Shown here: positions 26,401 to 38,400 of the stretch, piece after piece
Position numbering within the stretch: the first letter of the stretch is position 1
Layout: the number at the start of each line of letters is the position of its first letter
NCBI GenBank assembly: GCA_009786535.1
Contig: WQRX01000001.1
Coordinates: 97,417 to 139,705 of the forward strand
Origin: Defluviitaleaceae bacterium
Lineage (GTDB): Bacteria; Bacillota; Clostridia; Lachnospirales; WQUN01
Length of the DNA: 42,289 nucleotides
Direction: 5' to 3'
The notes under the pieces: generated by a model
The model's database searches: none
Seen by the model: only the letters and a program-made list of their open reading frames with translations
Told to the model about the DNA's origin: nothing
Made by a program: the position numbers and the translations under genes

Positions 26401-29400
26401 AGTTCCTAAACCAAATAGAAGCGGGGGGTATATCGGCAAGGGGTTGCCCGTGGAAAATTTCCCCAAAGTCTATGCGCCGTTCGTTAAACGGGTCGTGGGC
26501 TATACTTATGCGCCATCCCAGTTCAAAACGCGGGGGTACAACACCTTGGCGTAAGCGAATATACGCAGCAAAGTGCCAGTCGTTAAATATGCGTAAGTAT
26601 TCAAAGAAGTCACCAATTATTTCGTTCATTTCTTCGCGCAGGGTTACGTTAATGTATACCGAATCCCCGGGGGCTATGCTGGTGGTAACCGTTGTTTGGC
26701 GCATGTTAAGGTTAACAAGGGTGCGCATTGCATCATTGGCTGCATCTAATATTTCTTGTGGGAAATCGGGGTTTAGGTATTCGTCTACGGGTATACGCAA
26801 GGGTACACCGCTGGGTGCAAGCAAGTTATACAGAGCATAATCATATGTGTTACCCCCTAGCCCACTTGTACGCAGTTCGTTTAAAAATGCCGTAGAAGGC
26901 TCGGTATAGAAACGGTCGGGTTGGTTTTCCTCCCGCACGGTACGCACAAAAATGCCACCCGTGTTAAAGCTGTCTGAAAACGGGCCACCATCAACCATGT
27001 AGTAGTCACTTTCATCTAATTGGTGCAACATACGTAATAAACGGTTATTTTCCATTGCGGCAGGCGTTTGCGCGGTAAATGGTCCACGCTGGGTAATGTA
27101 GGGCAATACTTCGCCCTTGCCTTCTTCTGCCTCTGCGGAAAAGAAGCGCCGTTCCACACCCGGCTCTAGGTTATCCGGGTCGCTTGGGAATTCGGGTAAC
27201 AGTACCATTACACGGCCGTAGGGGTAATAATCGCTATAGGTGTAGTTGCCGTATTCATCTAGCACGGGTACTTCCCGCAGGAATACCCACTCACCCCACA
27301 CACCGTTATATTGCACAATGGGGCGGGCGCGGGGTACGCGGGTAAATGCGTGGGTTACCCCCATAATGGTAAACGTACCGTAGTTGGTTACACGTATTGT
27401 ACGTACGTCTTCCCTAAAGTCGGTTCTAAAGCCGTGTTCGCGGGGGTTAAAGTCCTCGGCATGTAAATCTATTACATAGTCTTCCATGTAAATTTCAAAG
27501 TCGATAAAAATTTCAAATCCACCGGGGTTGCGGATGTACAACCTATCCACATGGTGGCCGGGGGGTAGGAACATAGAGTCTACAGGTATTACGCGTATAT
27601 TTACTGTGTCAAGCCTGTTGCCATATAAATCAAGGCTACCGTATTCCCCAAGGAAGTCGGTCATATCATCCTCGCCGTAGCCATCTGCCCCTTCAAACAA
27701 GCTGGGGAGTACTTGGAAGGCAAGCTGCCCCGGTGGGTATGTCATTTGGGATGCCCACTGGAAGGTGGTAAGGTCGGTAATGGCAAAACCACCCCTGTTA
27801 TGGATGATAAATCGCGCTTGGTCGCCGATATGGCCGGGTTGTCGGTGGTTAGTATCTGTTACTTGCAGGGGGTTTTCGCTGGCTTCGCTACCGGGCTGGT
27901 ATACGCCGAAGCTCCAAAGCGAACTTTCAAGGTTACCGTATATATCCCTACTGCCCCAGCTCCATGGTTGTGTGGGGGTGTTGTGTATTACGTTGCCTTC
28001 AATGGGGTCAAACTCCAGTTCAAAATGGTGGTTACGCAATTCACCCGCGGTGCCTTGGTGAGGGTCGCTGGCTACGCCTGTGTTGCTGGGTTGTTGTAAT
28101 ACCGAGGTAACAACAATGTCGAAGGGTTCTATCCGCACACGTAGGGGGATAACCATCAGCGGGTCGTCGCTGGTAGATAGGGGGTCCCATATTACTAATT
28201 CGTCCCAGAAATAGTGTACATGCATACCCGTTGCCGCATGGGGGAAAGCGTGTTTGTGCGCATCGTGTACATACTCGTTAATAATAGAGAAACCCAGTTG
28301 GTTACGCGGCTCTATACGGATGTTGGACACGTTTTGGTCTGCTACGGGGTTAGTACGATGGGTGGTGTATATACCGGGGGTAAGGCGGAACGCGTCCTCT
28401 ACCCCGTCCCATACCCCGTGCGTACCAAAGTCATACCTAACCCTACCACGGCGATGTTCCACAATGTTTTGCCCCGTTGTGGGTACATTGGGATGCAACT
28501 CGGGGTGGAAGTGGGTTAACGCACGGCCGGGGCGTAGCTCGCGTATAATTTCAAAGGGGGTGTGGTCTTGTAAGTGGGCAATTTCTTCTGCACGGTCGTT
28601 ATGCCAATCTTGTATAAATTGGTTGCGCAGGGTATTTATCATTGCGGCGCGTTCATCGTCTGTTAAACCGTCGAAAACGGGGTCATCATCTGGGGGTATT
28701 ACAAAGTCATTCATATCTATGGGGGGCATTAGCGCGGGGTCGTTTAATACACGCAATACGGAACGGAACTCCATTTCCAACCTATCCAGTTGAAGGGTGT
28801 GGTGCATTTCGTTTGCCATATGCCTGTAATGGGGGAATGCCATATTCCAGAAGTCAAATTGAATAGGCCCTAGGTCTAGGTCGTTAACATTGGGGACGGC
28901 GTAGAAGCCCAACTGACGTGTGCCAAAGTCCCATCCCATGCCAAAGTTCCGTCCTATAAATTGCGGTACATCGTAATAACGATGCCCAATATTTACACCG
29001 CCTTGGGTGGTATTCCAGTACGTACCCGCAGGTGCATTAGGTAAGTTATGTGTCATATCCCATAAACCTGTACGGGTTGCTTGGCGGGTACGGGGGGTAT
29101 TCCACTGCCCTAAATGATTGGCAGAAGGCATAGTAAAGCTATGGGTATGCGCGGGCATATTGTCTGCGCCCATTAACACGGCGGTAGGCGCAACAAAGGA
29201 AGCGTGTGTATCTTCCAACTCTGCCGAGGTTGTGATGATTAACTGCCGTGGTAAAACTTCAAAGCGCAAATAAACCTCCAGTTCTATACCCTCCGCGCTA
29301 ATAACGCGGAAAATGTCGGTATGGATACCGGCAGGCAAACCGGGGCGCGGTACAATACGGTAAATACTACGGCTTACAATGACGTTTTCTGTATAGCCGA

Positions 29401-32400
29401 TAACGGGTGGCGGTATAATTTGTGCGGTTGCACAGCTACAACCGTTACATCTGCTACATACCACATGGGGTGCGCATTGGGGGGAGCAACGGTCTGCTAC
29501 ATTGGGCGCAGGTACGCAACAGGGGTTTGCGGGGTCGCAAGTGGGGGGGGGTGTACGGTCACGGCACAATAATTCATCCTCTAAACCACGGCACATGGCG
29601 CAGTTAAGGTTTGGACATTCTACGGTAAGACGGGGTGTTTCACACAGGGGTACTTCGCCCGTGCCTGCTTCTATACAAATGCCACATGTCCAACAGGGTG
29701 TGACAAGAGCCAAGTACCTTGTACAATTGCTACAGCATACGTCCAGTGTGGGTATGTGTACCGCTTCCCCCGCGGGTATACGTATAAATTGCGACTGGGG
29801 TACACGGCTTACGTCACGCCACCAAACAAAGTTGTCGGCAACGGGGGTGTTGGTAAAGTTACCATGGCGTCCCAAGCCCGCAGGTACAAAGCTGTGATGT
29901 TGCGCCCTTCGGTTGGTGTCTGTGATACCCCCTGTAATAGGGTTATACAACCCGTGCTGCATCATAAAGGGGGAGTTTGCACCCCTATCAAACGTACCCA
30001 CTACATTGTAGATGGGGTCGCGACCGGGGTTAATCATTTCTAATAATAATGAAGAAAGTAAACCCTGCGCAGGGGGCGTACCACCCGTTTGCACGTTAAT
30101 ACCGCCGCCCATTTCCATCATAGACCATGTACGATTGGGTATACCACCCGCGCCCTGCCATGTATGGGTGGTATCCAGTGCAGGCAAACCACTATTGCTT
30201 GCTGTGCCGGTATCTACAAAACCTTCCTGCATTGCACCATACCCTTCAAAAGACGGCGCAAACGACCATACGGGAATTTGTCGGTCGGGCATGGGGAAAG
30301 TGTTGATGGTATCCGAACCATGTATACTGCCATGTATATCACTGGGCACTCTGCCACGGGACAAGTTGTGTACGCCCCACGCATTCATTACTTGTGAGTT
30401 GCCCGCAGGCCCCCACGAGCCAAATGTGGCGTTTGTACCACCCCATATACGGGTATTTGCTTCGGGGTTGTCTATATCTGGGGTGGTAATGCTGGGGTCG
30501 AGCCTCCAATGCCCCCACAGGTTACCCGCGGGGTTAAGGCGCAAGCCAAGATTGGGATGTACGGTAAAGGACAGGCGTACATCAATGGGGGATTGCCCCA
30601 CTATGTGTATGCGTAAATAATCTACATACGTACCCGGGGGCAAGCCAAAGCGAGGCATAACGCGCACGTTATACCGCCCGTTACCGCCTACCAAGCTACC
30701 AATATAGGACATAACATCCCCACCCAGTTCAAACGGTGCAACGGTTTGTATTAAGTCATGCCCTGCCGTTAAACCGCGGTAAATCATAAAGGGGGAATTA
30801 TTACCGCCCAGCAAAAATATTTGGGCGTTGGTTAGACGTTGTAAGCTCACGTCCCCTGCGAGTGTTCCTGCTTGGCGCATCATACTAAATTGCGACGTTG
30901 GTCCGCCACTGAGCCATTGCAAATGTGTTTCGGGAGTAAATTCGGCAGGGGGTATACCCGGGGGTGCCTCCAAGCCATTGGGAATTACCGCCATTTGCAA
31001 ACCGTCAAATTCGGTATCGGGTACATTGTTGGTAATATTTACTTGCAAAAAGCCCGTGCGCATACGCCCACCCGCAGGCGCGCTTGCGCCCGCAGGACCC
31101 GAGTCATGCCCGTGGGTTAACAGATAATCCTCGTCACGGGGGTTAAATATCCACTCTTGGGGTACAACGGCAATGTTGGCGGGGGTTACGGTAAATTGTA
31201 CGGGTACGTGCAATTCAAACCCATGCGCACCACGCAGGATAAGGGTATCTGTATGTGTACCCACGGGGCGCCCACCGCGTGGGCGTATCCAAATTTGGTT
31301 ACGGTCGTAGTGGTAACCCGCTGTGGCAATCCAATTCCTTGTGCCTGTTGTGCGGTCAATATAGTGGGCGGTGGTAAGCTCGCGGGTAATTACAAAGGGG
31401 GTATTGGCATACAAAGGGTTAGCTACATTGGCTGCGGTAGTACGGGGGATAAATTCCGGGTGGGTTGGGTCTGCGGCTATGAGGGGATTGGCAAGTACCC
31501 ATGCATTGTATGCGTTTTCCACGCTTAGCCATGTCATGGTGTTAATGCCCGTAATCGTACCTGTACCGCTTACGTTACGTACAATTACTTGCCTGTGGGC
31601 GTTTTCATCGTTTAAGTTAAACCATTGTACCGAGTTACCCGAAGGGGTAATGCCATAACGTGCATTAAACGGCCCACCGCCCATAAAGTCTGCATAACCC
31701 AGCGGACGATTAGGGAAAGTGAGAATACCGTCGTTTAAGCCCACGTTAGTTAATGGACAGTTTGCGGAAGTAATAATAGGGCGGTTCGGGTCAAGGGGGA
31801 ATGGGGGTAAACCTGACGGCGTTACGCGAGGGCAATTACAGTTTGCCAGCATATCCGCAATGGGTTGCATAGCACAACTACAAGAAGAAATAGCCGTACG
31901 GCGCCCAAGCGGGGGCGGGCCACTAAGGCTAATGGAAACCCCCGGCGACATGGTGGTAACCTCTACGCGGAAAATGGGTTGCTCTACCGTAAATTCCACA
32001 GGGATACGCATAATAAAGGAAGGGTTACCTAATGCATCATTATTGCCCGTAATAATTAAATAGTCCCTATGTGTACCCACGGGCAAGCCGTGGCGGGGTA
32101 TAACGCGTATATTGGCGCGGTCATTTACGGGGGCTACGTTTGCATGGTTGGGGAAGGCGTTGGCAGCCCCACCGGGTGTACCATAAGGCATAAGCCGTAC
32201 GGCGGTGGGCCTGTTTGTGTTTTCATCTGTTAGCTGTGTGCCTACACGCAAGCCACGGCTGGTTACCATAAAGGGGGATTCGGTTATATCGTTTGTGCCA
32301 AGGTTATTACCATCGGCTACGGTATTGGTCGAGCCTACCCCTACCCTTACGCCTATACTTTCCCAGTGCCATGACAAATCAAACACGGGTAATGTACCCC

Positions 32401-35400
32401 TGTTAAATATGTTAATTTGCCGTGCGCTTACGCTACGGTCGCGCCTTGTGGCGTTAAAAAAGCTAATGTGGTTATCTAAGAAAGCAAAGTACCCCACATC
32501 CTGCGGGAAAACGCGGAACGGCGCGGGGGTAAATGGGAACTCACCCGGCGTACTTGGTCTTGTGGGTAAGGTAGGCGGTGAGGGGTTAATGGGGTTGGTT
32601 GGGCTGGGCACATCCAATGTATTGTGTTCAAAACCCGGCCAGCGGTTGGCGTTTGCCGCGGGTAGGCTATCGTCTACCCGTACGTGGAAGTATGGGGTTT
32701 CTATAATAATAGAAAGGGGAATTTCTAACCTAAAACCGTTTTCATCCCAAATTACCAATATTTCTTCATAAGGTATTGGCATACCCGTAATTGTATCATG
32801 CCGTGCGCGTAATATAGGCGTGGTTACACCAAGCACCAATTCTGTAGCTTGTGTAGGTGCTACCCGTAAATTTGCCCACCACAAGTTATTACCCAAAATG
32901 GGGTGGTTAAGCCCAATGTTATCTCCGGTAGTGTCCCCACCTACACTGAACGGGCCTTCACGCAGGGGATGCAAGATATAACGCCGTCCTACAGGGGCTA
33001 AGCGCATACCCAACAATACGTTATTTGCACCACGGCTGGGCCCGATGTCTAACCCCCGCGTAAACGAGCGGTTTATATGGAAGTACCTGCCGTTACCGTT
33101 AACCGAGTTGGGTACAAGGTTACGGTCAGCATCCAAAAAGTACCACTGCATATCCGCCACAGAGGTATAACGCGATAAGTTAACAAGGTTAATTTGGCGC
33201 GAGCCTAGAGGCACGGCGGGGTTAGAGGTATCTTCATTGATTGCACCCTGCCCACGGGGGGGGAATACGATGGACAGTTCAGGGTGGGTAAAGGGGTTAT
33301 TTTCGTCATGGGATAAATCGTCGTGTTCCAATTCTAACCACTCGTTATCCGCCGTTTGCACGCGAATATGGAAGTCGGGTTCCAGTACATAAAATTCAAG
33401 GCGAATGCGCGTTTCAAAACCACCCTGCGCACTACGTAGCCATAAGTAGGCAACGTGGGGGCGCGGGGTTACGCCGTCGGCTTCAAATAAGGGGGGCAAA
33501 CCTTCCGCAGGGCGTACGCGCAGGTTAATAAATTCCCCCGCTGCTACGCTGGAGGTAAACATACCGCCAATACCCGTAGCGCGCCCCGATTGTATACGTT
33601 GCCCTACTTCGGCACGTTCCATTACCACAAAGGGTACAGGGCCGTAGCCTGCTTCTTCCGCGCTTTCGCCGTCATGCCCTTCGGGTAAGCTCCAAATGTA
33701 CGCATTATCATCGCCGGAAGTACGGAAGGTAATACCGTCGTTACGGTCGCCGGGGCGCAACGCACCCGATGGGTTAGCCAAGCCAATACCGCTAATGGTA
33801 AAACCACGGGCGCGACATTCGGCACTTGTACATACAAGGTTATTGGCAGAGCAAGCCGCATCACACCCCGTGCGGTTTTGTATGTCAAACTGCACATATG
33901 CCACCGTATTACGCCATGCGGGCGCAGGGGTTAAGGGGCTACCCGTCGCATAGGGGACATTAACCCTACCTACGTTTTGCCCAATAATGTGCGTGTCCAC
34001 AAAGTAACCCGCCGTACGGGTGGGGAAACGCCAGTTAATTACGGGGTCGCGTAATGCGGGGAGGTTATCTGGGTTGGGTCGCCCAATTTGCCAGTGGTGG
34101 TTACCCGCTAACCAGTTTGTATCAATCCTATTGTCAAGGGGGTCGTGGGCGGTGGGCATCATAGCAACGGTGAAAACGTCTACCCTGTTAGGTACAACAT
34201 AAACGGAAAGGTGGATAAAAGTCTCTAACCCTTCGTTGCTGGTAATTATCAGTTTTTCATGGTGCCAGCCGGGGTATAAGCCCATGCGCGGGTGTATGGT
34301 AATAAACGCAAACGGCATAGCCTGCCCCGCAGGACGTACAGGGTTAACGGGGTCACTTACGGTTACAGCGCGTCCCACAGGTGCAATGGACGAGGTAGCA
34401 CCCAGTACACCTAATGCATTTTCAGTACGCAAGGTGTAATGCACATTAAAGGCAGACCGTATACCATGGTAAAACGCTTGTGCGTTACTGCCCAAACGTA
34501 CCCCCGTGATGTGGATACCGCCACCCTCCGGGTCACCTAAATTGTAAAAACGGAACTGTGCTGCTTGTGCAGAACCTGTAGCCCCCGCATTAATATTGCC
34601 AAAGTGGTGGCGCAACTCATTACCCGTGGGGTTTACGTTAAAGGTTGGGGTTTCCAATGCAGCCATGTTAACGGGAGATTCGCCTAACCCGGGAGGGGTA
34701 AAGGGGCTACGTATGGGGTACATAAAATATCGTTGTGGAGTATGACCATGAGGAGGGTCTAGCGTTGCATTACCCCAATAGGGATTGGGTACACCACCCA
34801 GTGCGGGTGGCACAGGGAAAATAGGTACGCGGCAACGGGGGGTGGTAATGCGTATGTCATTATCCAAGCTGGCAAGGCGCATGGGTAATGTGTAATGCAC
34901 TACCCGTGGCCGTGAAGGAGTTTCGGGAATTTCAATACGTAAACGGTGGTAATACGTAAAGAACGGCTGTGGCACATCAAGAGTGGCACGGTTTCCGTTT
35001 ATTGTAATATTTTCCCACAAAACAGAGGTAGGTGTGGGGGTAGCTGTCCCTGTATGACGTTGCCATTGAAATTGCAACTGCGGTAAACGAGGTACCATTG
35101 GATCATGGTTAGCAGGAGGCGCAAGGTACGAGTCTGTAGCCAACCTGGGCGTAAAAAATACAGGGTTAAACAAGGGGAACAACTCCAGCGTAGCCATAGT
35201 ACCCGCAAAAAAGCGGTTGGGTACATGAGCATAACGCTCTTCCGAAAAGCCCGAAGCCTGTGTCGCCAGTATTACACCGTCGGCTTGCAAGGTGTAGCGG
35301 TTAATGGGAGCTAATTCACCTAAACTATAGGCATCGCGTATAACCATAACTTGGTGTGTGCCTACTAAGGAGTTGTCATGCATCCGTGTTTCGTTAGCGG

Positions 35401-38400
35401 AAAGCACCATTAACCCCAGTGAAGGCAAATGCGCAAATACAAACGGATAATACTCGTCCACCATGCGGGACAACCGTATGGAAGAAATCATAGGCGAGTT
35501 AGCAAACGCCCACGCATGTATTTGCTGTGCATCAATTAAATCTATTAAATAAGGTATAAGCTGCTCGTGGGGCCCCGGCCCCATGGTATGCAATCGCGCA
35601 CTGCCTTCAAACGCGTTGGCAGGAATACGGAACTGCTCTTGCGCGGCAGGTAACCCATCCACATGACGGGGCAACGCAATGGTTGTAAATACATTGCTGT
35701 GAGAAAAGGCATGTACGGCAATCGTCCCCAAGTACTGGTGCATGTCTAATGTATGCAGGTTAGGCCAGTTACTGCGGTTTAGTTGCGAAGGGTTTGTCGT
35801 ACTGGGTGTACCCGATTCAACGCTGGGTAAAATTACGTGGCGGGTAGTACCTACGGGTACAAAAATATACTGATCAAAGGTACAGCCATAATACTCACAA
35901 TTATCGCCGTCACAATCTTCATGGCAAACGCCGGGTACGAATTGCTCTTGCAATGTACCCGCACCCCCCAATACGGTAACAATCTCTACCTCTTCCGGGA
36001 AGGTAAAGCCCTGCCCTGCGGGTGCGGTATTGCGTATTGCACCCCACATACCTGTACCCACATTATTACCTGTATAACCACCGTGTAAGGGGATGGTATC
36101 GGTAATAGTAACATTTAAATCGCCGTCAAAATCGGGGCGCATTACTTCTATTTCAATGGCAAGTGAATTGGTGTCGGTATTTATTACTGTTGCGGGAATG
36201 CTTGCCATGGGAATTATACCCGACAATACCTCCGCAGGGTCGGTGTGCCATGCAAAGGTGTGATTTTGCAAAGCGGGGTTGTTAAAGGTAACGGTGGGTG
36301 TAAAGCGGTGCAAACCGGGCGTACCCGTTTGCATTGTGTTAAACGCGGGGAATTGCGGACTGGTGGGCGAGGGCCATATAGTAGGCCAGTTATAAAGTGC
36401 AGGAGTGGTATGCACAGGATGGTTACCTTCGTTCCAATTTAATGAGTACTCCCAATTAGGAGAATACGACCATACACTTGCACCCCAAGCAACGCTTGTA
36501 CCACCAATATGACCCGAACGGGTTATACCGTCATTAAATATTCCACTGGCATTAGTGACAGCTGGGGTACGTTGCGCGGTAGTGTTTGCACCCAATGTTA
36601 TCCACGTTACTTGTTGGGGTGCATCTACCCCTTGCTCCGCACCCGTTGCATATAAATGCACCAACGCCATAATTCCCGTTAAACGATTATTAGCAAACGA
36701 ACCAAGGTCAAACCGTGACATGGTTGCAGGTACGGCACGCCCAAGGCTAGTTGCGGGTGCATTATTTTGCCCCGTTACAAAGTGGTCGCGGTGTCCCGTT
36801 ACTGCACCCGTTTGGTTTAATATTGTTTCTGGCAAATACAAGCGTTGTATTACATAGTGGGGGCGCCGCACGGTAACGGTAATGGTGGGAGCGGTACCTT
36901 CTACATAGTCGCCTGTGGCGCGGCATTCATCTTCACCGTTTACAGGTTCCCAATCCCAGTGCAAATACCGCGTGGTGGGGTATGCATATTCCCAGCGGGC
37001 GTTTGCCCCTGTTCCCTGGCCTGTAGCGGGGATAGAGATTACATACCGCGGGTTGGTAAAGTTGGCTTCGAAGACATAGGTGCCGGCGTTTGCGGTTTGG
37101 TCTGCCCGTGCGAAGGGCTGCGGGGGCGTGAGAACGGTCCCATCTGCCGCGGCGCGGAAGCCATTGTCCCAGGTTACGGGGAGGTGACGGCGCACAAAAC
37201 GGTAGCCCGCAGGGGCCGCCGACATACCCGGCGGGAATTCGCCGGGGGCGGTTATCTCCACGTCGCCACTTTCGAGGGCTAATCCGTTGCGTAATAGTAT
37301 GGTTGCCCAAATGTGACCGGGGCGCACCACATCCCCCAGGGCCACGCCATAATTGAAATATTGACGGGCGAAACAGATGGGATCTTCGGCAGGTGTGTCA
37401 TGGGGAAGGTTTACCCGGCAGGTGGTTTCGTTCCAAGGTGCTTGGCCGCAGGCGCACATACCCAAGTGAATTTCCACAATGGGGATATGCCTTACGTGTG
37501 TATATATAATAGGAAGCGATTGCTCCACTTCTGCGGAATAAAAGGCAAAACGCCGTGGGTCAATTCCTCCCGGCGTGGGGTGAAGCAAATTGACATTCGG
37601 GGCAAAGGAATAGGTGTTGGGAGCATTCCCATCGTAAACGAGGGAACCATCTGCCGTGCGCCATGTATGCCCGCCAATCATTTCCAGGGGCAGGAAGTAC
37701 CAGCCTACCCCGGGGCCATATCCCCGCGCTTCGTCTTCGGGGGTTGCCCATGCTATGGCATCGGCTCCGAATTGGGCTTGGGCTGAAAGGGCCGCGCCGC
37801 TTGTCCAAAATCTTTCCACTTGCACACGCAAGGCAGGGGGCACCGGCCAAATGAGGTCGTCCCGTTCTGTTCCGAAGGGAACGCTTTGGTAGATTATCTC
37901 ATCGGGTTCATCATCTTCACCGAAGGCGACGCGATGTATCCACATGGGTTCGACGGTTACATCGGTGTATTTCTTGGGGGGGGATTCCCATTGCAAACGC
38001 CAGTCGTATATGTCCCATGTTCCCCACACATCAGATTCAATGAAAATTGTACGGGTAATGCGCTGCACCACATCGTCGGTGGGCACCGCCGCAAAAACAT
38101 ATACGCCGGGACGTGTGTAATCGAAATTATCGGGAACGTTCCCATTTACTGCCCAATAAATGTCGTTGGGGGATATCCATGTAAACTCTGTGCCCAGCTC
38201 TAAGAAGATGCGCACATTGGTTGCCAACAACGGAGGCCCTACATCGTTGGGATTGTTTACTAATGCATGTAAGGGAAGCCTATCCGGTAATTGACTTAGA
38301 ACTTCATCAACGGGGGTTCCGTATAAAACGGAGATTAGGGGGTCAACCGTGTCATAATCGAAGTCTAAATATCTAAACTCCGGGAAGTCGATAATCCGCA

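Larger units (their letters stand above)
21060..34860 (-). repeat. array of about twenty ASH/choice-of-anchor-like beta modules (type 1)
   Basis: Modules of roughly 150-300 residues end in a conserved strand pair of the form RPRxGLPxGxYxDxLxIxG...GFxxxIPxxFTV. Clear copies include IRVIPRHGLPVGTHRDYLII (near 32,100), WIRPRGGRPVGTHTDTLILR (near 31,270), VRVMPRFGLPPGTYVDYLRI (near 30,650), IVPRPGLPAGIHTDIFRVIS (near 29,350), VRPRLGLPVGVYSGYLIIEG (near 23,590), YVRPIVGLPVGVYNERITIN (near 22,700), VRPQLGLPYGDYYDYLTI (near 22,200) and SLRPRPGLAQGVHTDRLIIT (near 21,150). Many also have an earlier strand with ITNxG or LxNxSR. This matches the ASH/choice-of-anchor D style of bacterial surface repeats. 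Several modules carry large loop insertions. Confidence 0.72.
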
